Assembly: GCA_027604005.1 (NCBI GenBank)
Contig: JADGJT010000556.1
Span: 1 to 11,992, forward strand
Source: Dinochytrium kinnereticum
Taxonomy: Eukaryota > Chytridiomycota > Chytridiomycetes > Chytridiales > Chytridiaceae
Reading direction: 5' to 3'
DNA length: 11,992 nucleotides
Part shown: positions 1-6,939 of the stretch, piece by piece
Layout: each line of letters begins with the position of its first letter
Numbering within the stretch: the first letter of the stretch is position 1
Translations under genes and position numbers: made by a program
Notes under the pieces: generated by a model
Databases searched by the model: none
What the model saw: the letters and a program-made list of their open reading frames with translations, nothing else
What the model was told of the DNA's origin: nothing

Positions 1-45
1 AAAGGGATGTGTTTGGGGAGGGAAAAGAAAACGGAAAGACAACAA

Positions 46-64
46 ACGCGTCAAGTTTACGCGT
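46..64. promoter_or_regulatory. Paired MCB-like ACGCGT elements
   Basis: Two copies of the palindromic hexamer ACGCGT lie at 46-51 and 59-64, inside a larger inverted repeat (AACGCG at 45-50, CGCGTT at 60-65). ACGCGT is the MluI cell-cycle box bound by MBF-type (Mbp1/Swi6) factors in fungi, and closely paired copies are typical of G1/S promoters. Further single copies lie at 888-893 and 2305-2310. The target gene is not visible; it could lie left of the window. Function is inferred from the motif only. Confidence 0.3.
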
Positions 65-560
65 TAGAATTTTGACACATCGCCAGGCTTCATTCTACAT
101 TACGTGTATATTTCCGATGAATATACTCAGCATGATTCTTCGATATCAAAAAAATGCAGCACATAAACCTAACTATCTCCCCGTTACGTCATTACTGATA
201 TTCCATCACTTATCTCGGAGAGCGGCATGGTCTTCTCATTAGGAAAAAAAAGGTCTCAGCGGTTGCAAGTAGAAAGTTGTGGTGTATTCTTTTACATAAC
301 TGTGTTGGGGAAAACAGTACAAGACGTCCATGTGAGAGAGCAAGAATGACGTGAGTTCATCGTGAGCTTTAACAAGTGATCGATTCGTCAAGAGGTCGTG
401 TCTCCAGTGTCTCCATCGATGCAACCTCAAAGTTTCGACGCCTATCATTTACTGGTAGGTCTTGGCTCATCAGTTGATTTTATCTTTCGTCTTATACCTT
501 TTTCAAAAATAGAATGCTCCAATTAGACGACACCTGCAAGTTAACCGACATTTGATAGGG

Positions 561-616
561 CTTTCTTTTCTTTTTTCTTTTTTTTTTTTTTTCCTTTATT
601 TTTTTTGCTTTTCCTT
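561..616. repeat. T-rich homopolymeric tract
   Basis: An almost pure pyrimidine stretch on the plus strand, including an uninterrupted run of about 15 T, broken by a few C, one A and one G. It is low-complexity DNA. It could be a nucleosome-depleted promoter tract or simply intergenic drift; nothing nearby decides between them. Confidence 0.7.
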
Positions 617-746
617 AATCACTTAAAAGCTTAAAACCTAACAGATAAAACCACCACCACAACTCAAATCCCCCGTCCATATCCTGTATAATCCCGAAGG
701 AGTTCAAAAGGCGCGTTTGCTGTTATCTTTGGAATCGCCGCGGGAG

Positions 747-761
747 CCCTAACCCTAACCC
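747..761. repeat. Short telomere-like repeat (CCCTAA)2.5
   Basis: Two and a half perfect copies of CCCTAA lie between non-repetitive sequences. TTAGGG/CCCTAA is the common fungal telomere unit. Tracts this short inside a chromosome are also known as telo-boxes, bound by Myb-type factors of the Tbf1 kind in some fungal promoters. The sequence cannot say whether this is a binding site, a repaired-break scar or chance. Confidence 0.45.
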
Positions 762-1494
762 AGTTGAATTTTCAAATGTAAAAAGTGGTCGAAGCGTGAC
801 GGGAATGCATTAGGTGCCGTAAATCAGCTCGATAATCGGTTGGCTTCTTGAGAATAGGTTGTCATAATTGAATATTATGCAAAAGAGACGCGTCAAACAC
901 CAACTCGTCCTCGTGCCTGAATATTCTCTGGATAGTGTCCATCCCATGAAATCACACTGCTAGAAAGAAAAAAGAACAACAACACCGAAGGTAAAAAAAA
1001 TTAGAAAGAGGTATCAAGATACCTCAAGAGAACAGATATATAGTGGAAAGACCCGACCACCCTTTCTCTCAAATTGAAAACCCCATGTCGTATCCAAAGC
1101 TCACAAAACACGTAGAAAGGAAGATAAAACAAAAAAAGCCCCGTAAATTAACAGGAAAAGAACTTTTTGTAAGCTCAGATGTCATGAGCGACCACCAGGA
1201 CACCACAACACCTTCACCAGGTTGCTTGTTGTACTTGCTGCTCACGCCGCAAAATGCTTGGCCAAGCGTCAACAAACCGTCCACAGGATCCGTAAATACT
1301 GTTAGAGTTTATGGCACATTGCCGACGCAACAAATTTAATAAACAGGACCTTGTTATCAACTAGTAATCTCGTTATGGAGATCTACCCTGAGGATGTCTC
1401 CCAAGACGTCCACCGACGTTGCAGCCTCCATGCTGGTCAAGGGCACTTCGTTCCACGCCTTATAAGGCCAAGCCTCTCATCACCTCCAGACAAG

Positions 1495-1622
1495 GTAAGT
1501 CGTCTTGATGTCTCCCACACCTCAGACCTTCAGCCTGCAAGCAACTTTGAGATCTTGCCTCCACCTTATGTCAAGCCCTTTGGCCTAGCCATGAGGTCTC
1601 ACTAACAACTCTTACTCATCAG
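1495..1622 (+). other. Candidate spliceosomal intron in an unassigned transcript
   Basis: The donor CAAG/GTAAGT at 1495 is a perfect U1 match. A consensus branch site ACTAACA lies at 1601-1607, and the acceptor CTCATCAG ends at 1622, giving a 128-nt intron with normal fungal branch-to-acceptor spacing. One frame stays open across the junction (1392-1494 joined to 1623 onward, closed by TAG near 1706), but it lacks an upstream ATG, and the other frames stop. The host could be a non-coding RNA, a decayed gene, or a gene with further exons not recognised here. No homology is claimed. Confidence 0.35.
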
Positions 1623-1784
1623 TGACTCCCTTACTGATCTGCTTATCTGATCTCTCATCAGACACTGTTCAGACTCTTTATATGCATGTACTTCTCAATA
1701 TTTAGTACACCAAATATATTTTCTTCTATCTTTGGCATCCAAGCCCAGGCCAGTGTAGCGGGGAAAACAATTTAGGTTATTGCC

Positions 1785-1942
1785 GGTAAAGTGATAGAGA
1801 TAGAGAATATGGTGGAAGGTAAGTCAGTAAATGGTAGGAGGATCAGTGAATGGAAGGGTAAATCAAAAAGGGTGGGGAAATCAGTGAGAGGGGATAGTAA
1901 TAAAAAAAGAGAGGAAGTGGTGGGGAGAGAGGGGAGAGGTTT
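1785..1942. repeat. C-depleted purine-rich tract with degenerate TCAGTGA motifs
   Basis: About 158 nt on the plus strand contain only four C residues and are dominated by G and A. All four C lie in TCAGT- or ATCAAA-type motifs; related words (TCAGTAAATGG near 1824, TCAGTGAATGG near 1843, TCAGTGAGAGG near 1881) suggest a decayed short tandem repeat. Open frames through it translate to low-complexity K/G/E/R-rich peptides and are not taken as genes. Confidence 0.5.
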
Positions 1943-2038
1943 CAATAAAATAGGAGCGAAGAAGGACAGCCTCTTATTGATTAGACTGTACTTAATGGCC
2001 AAAGTCAGTCACAAGTGGTGGTTACGTCCAGGAATTAA

Positions 2039-2275
2039 ATGAACTTACTTCAGTGGCTAAGCGACATGAGGATAAAGATGGGACTTAAGGACATCGATCT
2101 GGGGGTAGTCACCGTGAAATTTCACCTCATAGCGGGTAGGAGAGAAACCAAGAGCCTTGGCATAGACAATGACGAGGAGTTAAGGGAACTATTGCAGCCT
2201 TTCTTGGGTGAAGTAGAGATGAAGTTGATGTACGGGAGTGGAAGCATGATGGGCAAGCAAAACCAACCTACCTAG
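2039..2275 (+). CDS. Possible small hypothetical protein, 78 aa
   Basis: This frame has an ATG at 2039, a TAG stop, mixed codon use and a balanced amino-acid composition, unlike its low-complexity neighbours. I do not recognise it. From about residue 20, two likely beta strands (VVTVKFHLIAG then ETKSLGI) are followed by an acidic helix (DEELRELLQPFL) and another strand (EVEMKLMY), an order seen in ubiquitin-like or PB1-type folds; this is a reading of pattern only. CTTACTTCAG just inside the frame (ending near 2053) could be a splice acceptor, so the first residues may be intron and this may be an exon of something larger or a mobile-element fragment. Confidence 0.3.
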   Translation: MNLLQWLSDMRIKMGLKDIDLGVVTVKFHLIAGRRETKSLGIDNDEELRELLQPFLGEVEMKLMYGSGSMMGKQNQPT

Positions 2276-2423
2276 ATGCAGCGAGGTGGCTTCTGTTGTA
2301 AATGACGCGTAAGGCGATGCGTCCAGGCGCCATGATGGTGGTAACATGACCTATGCGCCACCCTACGCGGTCTGAACAGCCCGTAGCATATGCGGATACT
2401 GGGTCATGTATCAGTGTTTATTA

Positions 2424-2544
2424 ATTGATTTCAACCTATTGATTTCAACCAAGAAGCTCAGTTTATTAATACACGCTCATAATTCTATCACTTCGTTTCT
2501 CCCTCATGTCTGGTTCACTCACCTAACTGATTTCAACTAAGAAG
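2424..2544. repeat. Short direct repeats of a TTGATTTCAAC word
   Basis: ATTGATTTCAACC occurs twice head to tail (2424-2437 and 2438-2451, 13 of 14 bases alike). A third diverged copy lies at 2527-2544 and matches 16 of 18 bases of the second copy together with its AAGAAG extension. The surrounding DNA is AT-rich (TTTATTAAT, TAATTAATTAG). No terminal inverted repeat or target-site duplication marks a mobile element. Confidence 0.45.
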
Positions 2545-2572
2545 GTATAATTAATTAGTGTTCCTCCCGCAT

Positions 2573-2746
2573 CTATTCATCCCTCGTTCGCTCCTTATTA
2601 GTTGACGACTTATTGTCTTCCCAGACATCCATCATATTGTTGCGCAACCAAGAATGGGTTTTATCATAGGTATCGCGCAATTGCTCGTCCATTTGGCCAA
2701 GAGCTTTTGCTTGCTCAAGCAAGAGGATACAATTACATCTTATCAC
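2573..2746 (-). other. Short open frame, possible decayed exon
   Basis: On the minus strand a frame is open from 2746 to a TAG at 2573, with an ATG at 2692 that would give 39 aa. The peptide is hydrophilic and helix-like (LLLEQAKALGQMDEQLRDTY, then a K/E/R/D-rich tail), with mixed codon use, so it looks more like protein than nearby frames. I recognise no family and see no convincing splice acceptor upstream. It could be a last exon, a gene remnant or chance. Confidence 0.2.
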
Positions 2747-3056
2747 TTAGCTCATTCTGTGAGATTCGAGATAAATGTATAATTCAGTGAAACCCGCAAA
2801 GCAGGTGCTTTGTCAGCTGGCAATAATGTACGGAACGGTATAGGAGCAACTAGTTAGCCCCTAAAAACACATTCAAAGTCGGGCGTCAGAAGATTTTATC
2901 CAAATTCTGGCACTTCCTTCACACATCAATATAGTAGTGATCCTTCATTCAACAGAAATAGAACAAAGCAGTCAGGAAATGAAGAACGAAAAAGTCCATT
3001 CTCCTAAAATCTACCACTCCAATATCCCTTTTGCAAGATCTATGACTTCAAATTCG
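2747..3056. other. Downstream flank of the DUF4246 gene
   Basis: AT-rich non-coding sequence following the minus-strand stop at 3057. It should hold the 3' untranslated region and polyadenylation site of the DUF4246 gene. I find no exact AATAAA on the minus strand here, so the signal must be a variant. Confidence 0.4.
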
Positions 3057-4925
3057 TTAATGCTCACAGAGGGCAACGGTATATGAGTTTTCTGGCAAGT
3101 CATCGGGCTTTTTCCTCTCTTCCAACACCGCCCTCGCAATAACATTGTCTTCTTGGATCGTTCTCAGGCACCCGATAAATTTCACCACTTCCCTCACGAT
3201 ATCGATGGGCAGCCTCCCCTTCAATGTCTTATAGAGCCCCTCAACACCCCACTCAAACTGCTGCATCGGTACCTCCCTGGTACTAGGTACATTTGCATCG
3301 GGATGAACCAGGAAAAATACCAACGTCTTCCTCCAGCCCGGTTTTGTCGGATCGACTAAGGCGAATTTGGGCACGCGATGTTGATTCGAATTGGGGAACA
3401 CCAAGCATCGCCCCTCACGGCTTTCAGCGAACCCGCTCCTCTGAAGGTTCACTGTCTCTTCACTCTTTATCCCGAATACTGCCGTGATGGCTTGGTGTTC
3501 ATCTTGGGGATAGCTGGGCATGTCTTGATCATTAAAGAGTTCTCGAAACTCCACCCTCGACGGTTCAACATTCTCTATGGAGTAGTAGTATATCCCCGTC
3601 GCCACTATGGCCTCGTTCTCTGTGCCTTCTATATGCCATGAGCTGCCGTTATAGACCGGGTGTTCAGGCGTCAGAAAGATGCTTGCGGCTTTAACGATGA
3701 CCTTGAGACGCCGCTCGGTCAACCCAAATCTTTTATCGGCTTCAAGACTCGGGGCAGCTCGACTAAGGTAGTTCTTAAAACTGCCAAGAGTAGGTATTTC
3801 AATGTAACCTCCCTCTCCGTTTTCAAGCTGTCGGCGAATGTTGGCCTCAAATGCCGCGCGTTCAAGCTCTGGGTTGAAATCGTCAATCGTGTATCTAGCC
3901 ACAGGTCGGGTAACAGTGATGTCGTGGTCATCCTCATCGCTGTAGTATTCTTCCTCATCCTCTTCATCGGAAATCACAGGGAGGGAGAGAAAAAGGTTCA
4001 GTCGTTTTTCGTAATCCAGTTCGCAATGCATCTCCCAGAGCTCTTCAATAATCTCTTCCTTCGTCTCATTACTTCCATGATATTTAATCCTTACAGGATT
4101 ATTCACTGTCAACGACCCTATTGCTCTCTCAAACATCGGCAGCATTATCCCAAAGATCCTCCCAATTGTCTCATACAGGCCACGATGAACCATAGGCGAC
4201 AAGTTGTTGATGTAAGACTCCACATTAACAGTTCCGTTGCCGTTCACATTAAAAACCGATGGCAGCCATTGATACTTTCGGGAAACGTTTGCAGACTTAT
4301 GCGTGGCGATGAAATCAGGGAATTCCAGAACTTGATCACCAAAAAGGGCTCCTGGATTCCTAGAGAATGTCGTCCTGCCGTATACGACGCAAAAGTTGGA
4401 TGGATGAAAGAGATCCAGAACCTTGTCTCCCGATTCTGGGTGCCATCGATGAGACGCCAACGCTTCTTGTTCAACCAGGCGAATCTGGGTAGAGAACTTT
4501 GCCGCAAGATCCAAGGGTACAGCGTTGTCCGAGATCAACGTCCCAGGGGGAGGTAAGGGCCAAAACCTCATTCCGTTCACTATCTTCATCCTCTTCTCAG
4601 CAACATGCTTGATCTCGTCCATCAAGAATTGAAAGGAGATATCATGGTTGTATGCTTCCACTTCGCTCCTCCATTTCGAGGTGACGATTCTGTCGTTCAT
4701 CTTTTCCCACCACAAAGGCTTGCACAGGACAGCACTCAAACAGTCTTGGTATGTCTGCTCAAGCAGTGTCTTCATATCATACAAGCTGTTTCGGAACTTC
4801 AGAAGACTATCGACCCTATAGTCCTGAACAATACAACCACTGTCTGGTTTTGGAAACCAGAACCTATTTTGGCCGTCGCCCCAGACGTTGTCGGCGACGC
4901 TGCCTTCATTCGGTGAGCCCGTCAT
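3057..4925 (-). CDS. DUF4246 protein, putative Fe(II)/2-oxoglutarate oxygenase-like
   Basis: A single uninterrupted frame of 622 aa, within the usual length of the DUF4246 family. The start has a good fungal context (AAAAATG). Recognised family landmarks in order: SKWRSEV (83-89), the WHPESGDKVLDLFHPS stretch with VYGRT (161-185), KYQWLPS with SYINNLSP (217-244), GLTERRLKVIVKAASIFLTP (401-420), SSWHIEGTENEAIVATGIYY (428-447), GRCLVFPNSNQHRV (505-518) and DPTKPGWRKTLVFFLV (525-540). H431, E433 and H516 form a plausible 2-His-1-carboxylate iron site, and R532 fits a 2-oxoglutarate carboxylate contact; this catalytic role is inferred. Substrate unknown. An acidic, low-complexity stretch (319-336) separates the two halves. 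No signal peptide is seen, so it is probably cytosolic or nuclear. It is divergent from the P450 across 261 bp. Confidence 0.9.
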   Translation of the reverse strand: MTGSPNEGSVADNVWGDGQNRFWFPKPDSGCIVQDYRVDSLLKFRNSLYDMKTLLEQTYQDCLSAVLCKPLWWEKMNDRIVTSKWRSEVEAYNHDISFQFLMDEIKHVAEKRMKIVNGMRFWPLPPPGTLISDNAVPLDLAAKFSTQIRLVEQEALASHRWHPESGDKVLDLFHPSNFCVVYGRTTFSRNPGALFGDQVLEFPDFIATHKSANVSRKYQWLPSVFNVNGNGTVNVESYINNLSPMVHRGLYETIGRIFGIMLPMFERAIGSLTVNNPVRIKYHGSNETKEEIIEELWEMHCELDYEKRLNLFLSLPVISDEEDEEEYYSDEDDHDITVTRPVARYTIDDFNPELERAAFEANIRRQLENGEGGYIEIPTLGSFKNYLSRAAPSLEADKRFGLTERRLKVIVKAASIFLTPEHPVYNGSSWHIEGTENEAIVATGIYYYSIENVEPSRVEFRELFNDQDMPSYPQDEHQAITAVFGIKSEETVNLQRSGFAESREGRCLVFPNSNQHRVPKFALVDPTKPGWRKTLVFFLVHPDANVPSTREVPMQQFEWGVEGLYKTLKGRLPIDIVREVVKFIGCLRTIQEDNVIARAVLEERKKPDDLPENSYTVALCEH

Positions 4926-5186
4926 TTTTATCAGCTCTCACTTTAGAAGTGCTCGTGTGGGCAATAAACGGCTCAAAGATCCCCTTTTTAAGTTGTTTCT
5001 TGCAGGGCAGCTTCGAACAACTCGGGTATTTTTGCCACTACAGTTATCAAGTGCGTGCCGTCCTCAGCCAACCTTATCGTGATGGTTTACCGTGTGGATG
5101 TATGCCAAGGTCCATAAAACCTGCCAATAAACGGACGCGGTCTTGCTTCAAAACCCCGCAAGGGCCGTCGTGATACAGCTTGTACG
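4926..5186. promoter_or_regulatory. Bidirectional promoter of the DUF4246 and P450 genes
   Basis: The 261 bp between the two divergent start codons must hold both promoters. The 10-mer CAATAAACGG occurs twice in the same orientation, at 4962-4971 (near the DUF4246 start) and 5125-5134 (near the P450 start). Weak TATA-like words are ATAAAA at 5114-5119 on the plus strand and TTAAAAAG on the minus strand near 4984-4991, each about 60-70 nt from its start codon. A CCAAT-type core overlaps the second 10-mer (GCCAATAAAC). Which elements act is not known. Confidence 0.6.
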
Positions 5187-6704
5187 ATGCTTGTTGCTGT
5201 CGGCATAGCCGTCCTCCTGGGCACATGCGTATTCTACGGCGCCTTCGCGAAGGCAAACACCAACGCATCCATCCCTGGTCCAACCGAGTATCCTCTGGTG
5301 GGGAATGCGCCCATCGTTATCCGCTACGCACGCAGGAAGAAGGGCCACGAGCTGAGGGACTTGGTGCGAGCAAAGCATGGCAATATCTACAAGTTCACCC
5401 TGTTTGGATTCCAGCTCGTCATGGTCTCTGATGCAGAGGCAGCCAGGCGCATCCTGACTGGAGACGAGTTCTTTAGGACCGGAAAGGCGCTGGAGTTTTG
5501 TGAGGGCATCTTTCGGTATGGGCTCTTTTTTCTTCCCTCGGGAGACCTTTGGAGGAGGCATCGCAAGTTTTTGCAGCCTGGGTTTGGGCCTTCCCATCTA
5601 CGAAACGCTCTTGGGTCTTCAAATGACTGTTGCGATTCGTTGTTCGCGCTGTGGAGGCGAGCATTGAAGGATGGCGATGGGCAGACCTTGGTCTCGGACT
5701 TGTTTCATGTGGCTTCATGCTTGACACTTGACGTTCTGGGGCTGATGGCCTTTTCTTACGACTTTGAGAGCGTTGCGAACCATCTTGATCCAGAATCATT
5801 GGTCCAGATGAAAGCTTACCAGCGTTCGTTTGAGGTCATTGCTAGGAGGATCTCAGCCCCCAAGTTCCTGTGGTCAGCATTCGGAATTGCCCCTCATCAG
5901 GTCGCTCCTCAGGTCAATCTGATGAAAGCCACTATCCAAAAGGCCATTGATACCAAGCGAGGCATCCTCCAAAAGCTTAGAAATGAGTTTCCTGAAGTCT
6001 CGTCCATTGAGGGAATGACCAACCTCGATGTGCTGGACAGGCTGTTGCTTTCAACGGATTGGACCGATGAGGAGATCACGGATGAAGTCATTGCGTTGTT
6101 CTTAGCGGGAGGAGAAACCACAGCTAATACGGTCACCTTTTGCATGCTTCTCCTTCATCAGCACCCTCACGTGCGGGGCAAACTCCTGGCCGAGATTGAC
6201 GAAGCGTTTGGCTCGTCTGCTAAAGGGTCTGAGAAAGAGGAGATGGTCACTTGGGAGATGCTCTCAAAGCTGCGATACACCGAAGCCGTCATAAAAGAGG
6301 CCCTCCGCCTTCATCCAGTTCTCATTGGGTCGTCTGGTCGCGAGACCCTTCGTGATAGTGTTGAGATACTGGGCCACCGTCTGGCCAAAGGGACAATCGT
6401 TCAGGTCGACATTCGAGGAATTCACCGTGATCCTAGATACTGGGATCGCCCTCTTGAGTATGACCCCGACCGGTGGATGGATCCTTCTTTCCTACCTCAG
6501 CCTGGTACTTTCCTTCCGTTCTCTGATGGCATTCATACGTGCTTGGGAGCCAAACTAGCGATGATTGAAGCAAAGTGCTTCATTGTTAGGCTTTTTAGGG
6601 CGTTTGAGTTTGACCTTGTTCCTGGACAGGATCTTTCACCGCTTTCCACCATTACGCATGGGCTTAAGAATGGACTCCTTATGGACGTTTGTTTACGTGA
6701 CTGA
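5187..6704 (+). CDS. Cytochrome P450 monooxygenase, membrane-anchored
   Basis: A complete 505-aa P450 in one exon, of normal microsomal length. Residues 2-20 form a short hydrophobic anchor, followed by the proline-rich hinge IPGPTEYPLVGN (29-40). Landmarks in order: C-helix WRRHR (122-126), I-helix oxygen-binding AGGETT (307-312), K-helix ExxR as EALR (371-374), DPDRW at the PERF position (426-430), and the heme loop FSDGIHTCLG (445-454) with C452 as thiolate ligand. In the heme loop H450 replaces the usual Arg that contacts a heme propionate. The enzyme would sit on the ER face and use electrons from a P450 reductase to hydroxylate a small lipophilic substrate; the overall pattern recalls the CYP4-like clan, but neither family number nor substrate can be told. 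The start has A at -3 (TACGATG). Confidence 0.95.
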   Translation: MLVAVGIAVLLGTCVFYGAFAKANTNASIPGPTEYPLVGNAPIVIRYARRKKGHELRDLVRAKHGNIYKFTLFGFQLVMVSDAEAARRILTGDEFFRTGKALEFCEGIFRYGLFFLPSGDLWRRHRKFLQPGFGPSHLRNALGSSNDCCDSLFALWRRALKDGDGQTLVSDLFHVASCLTLDVLGLMAFSYDFESVANHLDPESLVQMKAYQRSFEVIARRISAPKFLWSAFGIAPHQVAPQVNLMKATIQKAIDTKRGILQKLRNEFPEVSSIEGMTNLDVLDRLLLSTDWTDEEITDEVIALFLAGGETTANTVTFCMLLLHQHPHVRGKLLAEIDEAFGSSAKGSEKEEMVTWEMLSKLRYTEAVIKEALRLHPVLIGSSGRETLRDSVEILGHRLAKGTIVQVDIRGIHRDPRYWDRPLEYDPDRWMDPSFLPQPGTFLPFSDGIHTCLGAKLAMIEAKCFIVRLFRAFEFDLVPGQDLSPLSTITHGLKNGLLMDVCLRD

Positions 6705-6758
6705 TAATTGATGCTGTCTGTAAATTTGTACCTTTATCCTATTTGTTATCCAGTCATC

Positions 6759-6764
6759 AATAAA
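6759..6764 (+). terminator. Polyadenylation signal of the P450 gene
   Basis: An exact AATAAA lies 55 nt after the P450 stop, in an AT-rich 3' region, at a typical distance for a fungal transcript end. Confidence 0.6.
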
Positions 6765-6814
6765 GTCTAAGGGAAAATGCATATGCATTCACTGACTACC
6801 ACTTTACCACCCTT

Positions 6815-6820
6815 TTTATT
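6815..6820 (-). terminator. Polyadenylation signal of the convergent membrane-protein gene
   Basis: TTTATT on the plus strand reads AATAAA on the minus strand, 120 nt past the stop of the membrane-protein gene at 6940. It lies about 50 nt from the opposing P450 signal, so the two convergent transcripts probably end in, or overlap across, the same 235-bp gap. Confidence 0.5.
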
Positions 6821-6939
6821 ATGAGCAAAAAGAAAACTAAAGTCTGCATTGAACTATTGGGATGAGGAGTGGCTGAGGAGAGGCGGAGGTAAAATGCGGA
6901 CAACAGCAACAAGTAAGGTAGAGCCCACACATAGAAGTT

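Larger units (their letters stand above)
1..1350. other. Left flank, no supported gene
   Basis: Both strands were read. Every longer open frame here either begins at a non-ATG codon or has a low-complexity, non-protein-like translation (for example the frame with its first ATG at 1085, ending at 1339). Apart from the MCB-like pair, the telomere-like repeat and the T tract listed separately, I see nothing. It may be the upstream region of a gene lying left of the window, or 3' flank of something unseen. Confidence 0.5.

Noticed and set aside
1457..1468. 12-bp palindrome GCCTTATAAGGC
   Set aside because: Isolated and within the range expected by chance in 12 kb; no partner elements around it.
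1043..1605. Plus-strand frames of 98 and 84 codons
   Set aside because: Their reported first codons are GTG and TTG, no family is recognised, and the second is closed at once if the good intron at 1495-1622 is spliced.
3660..4556. 298-codon open frame on the plus strand opposite the DUF4246 gene
   Set aside because: It lies antisense to a clearly conserved protein, shows no family motif, and its openness follows from the codon use of the real gene.
5148..5597. 149-codon minus-strand frame over the P450 start
   Set aside because: It is antisense to the P450 N-terminal region, with no recognisable motif.
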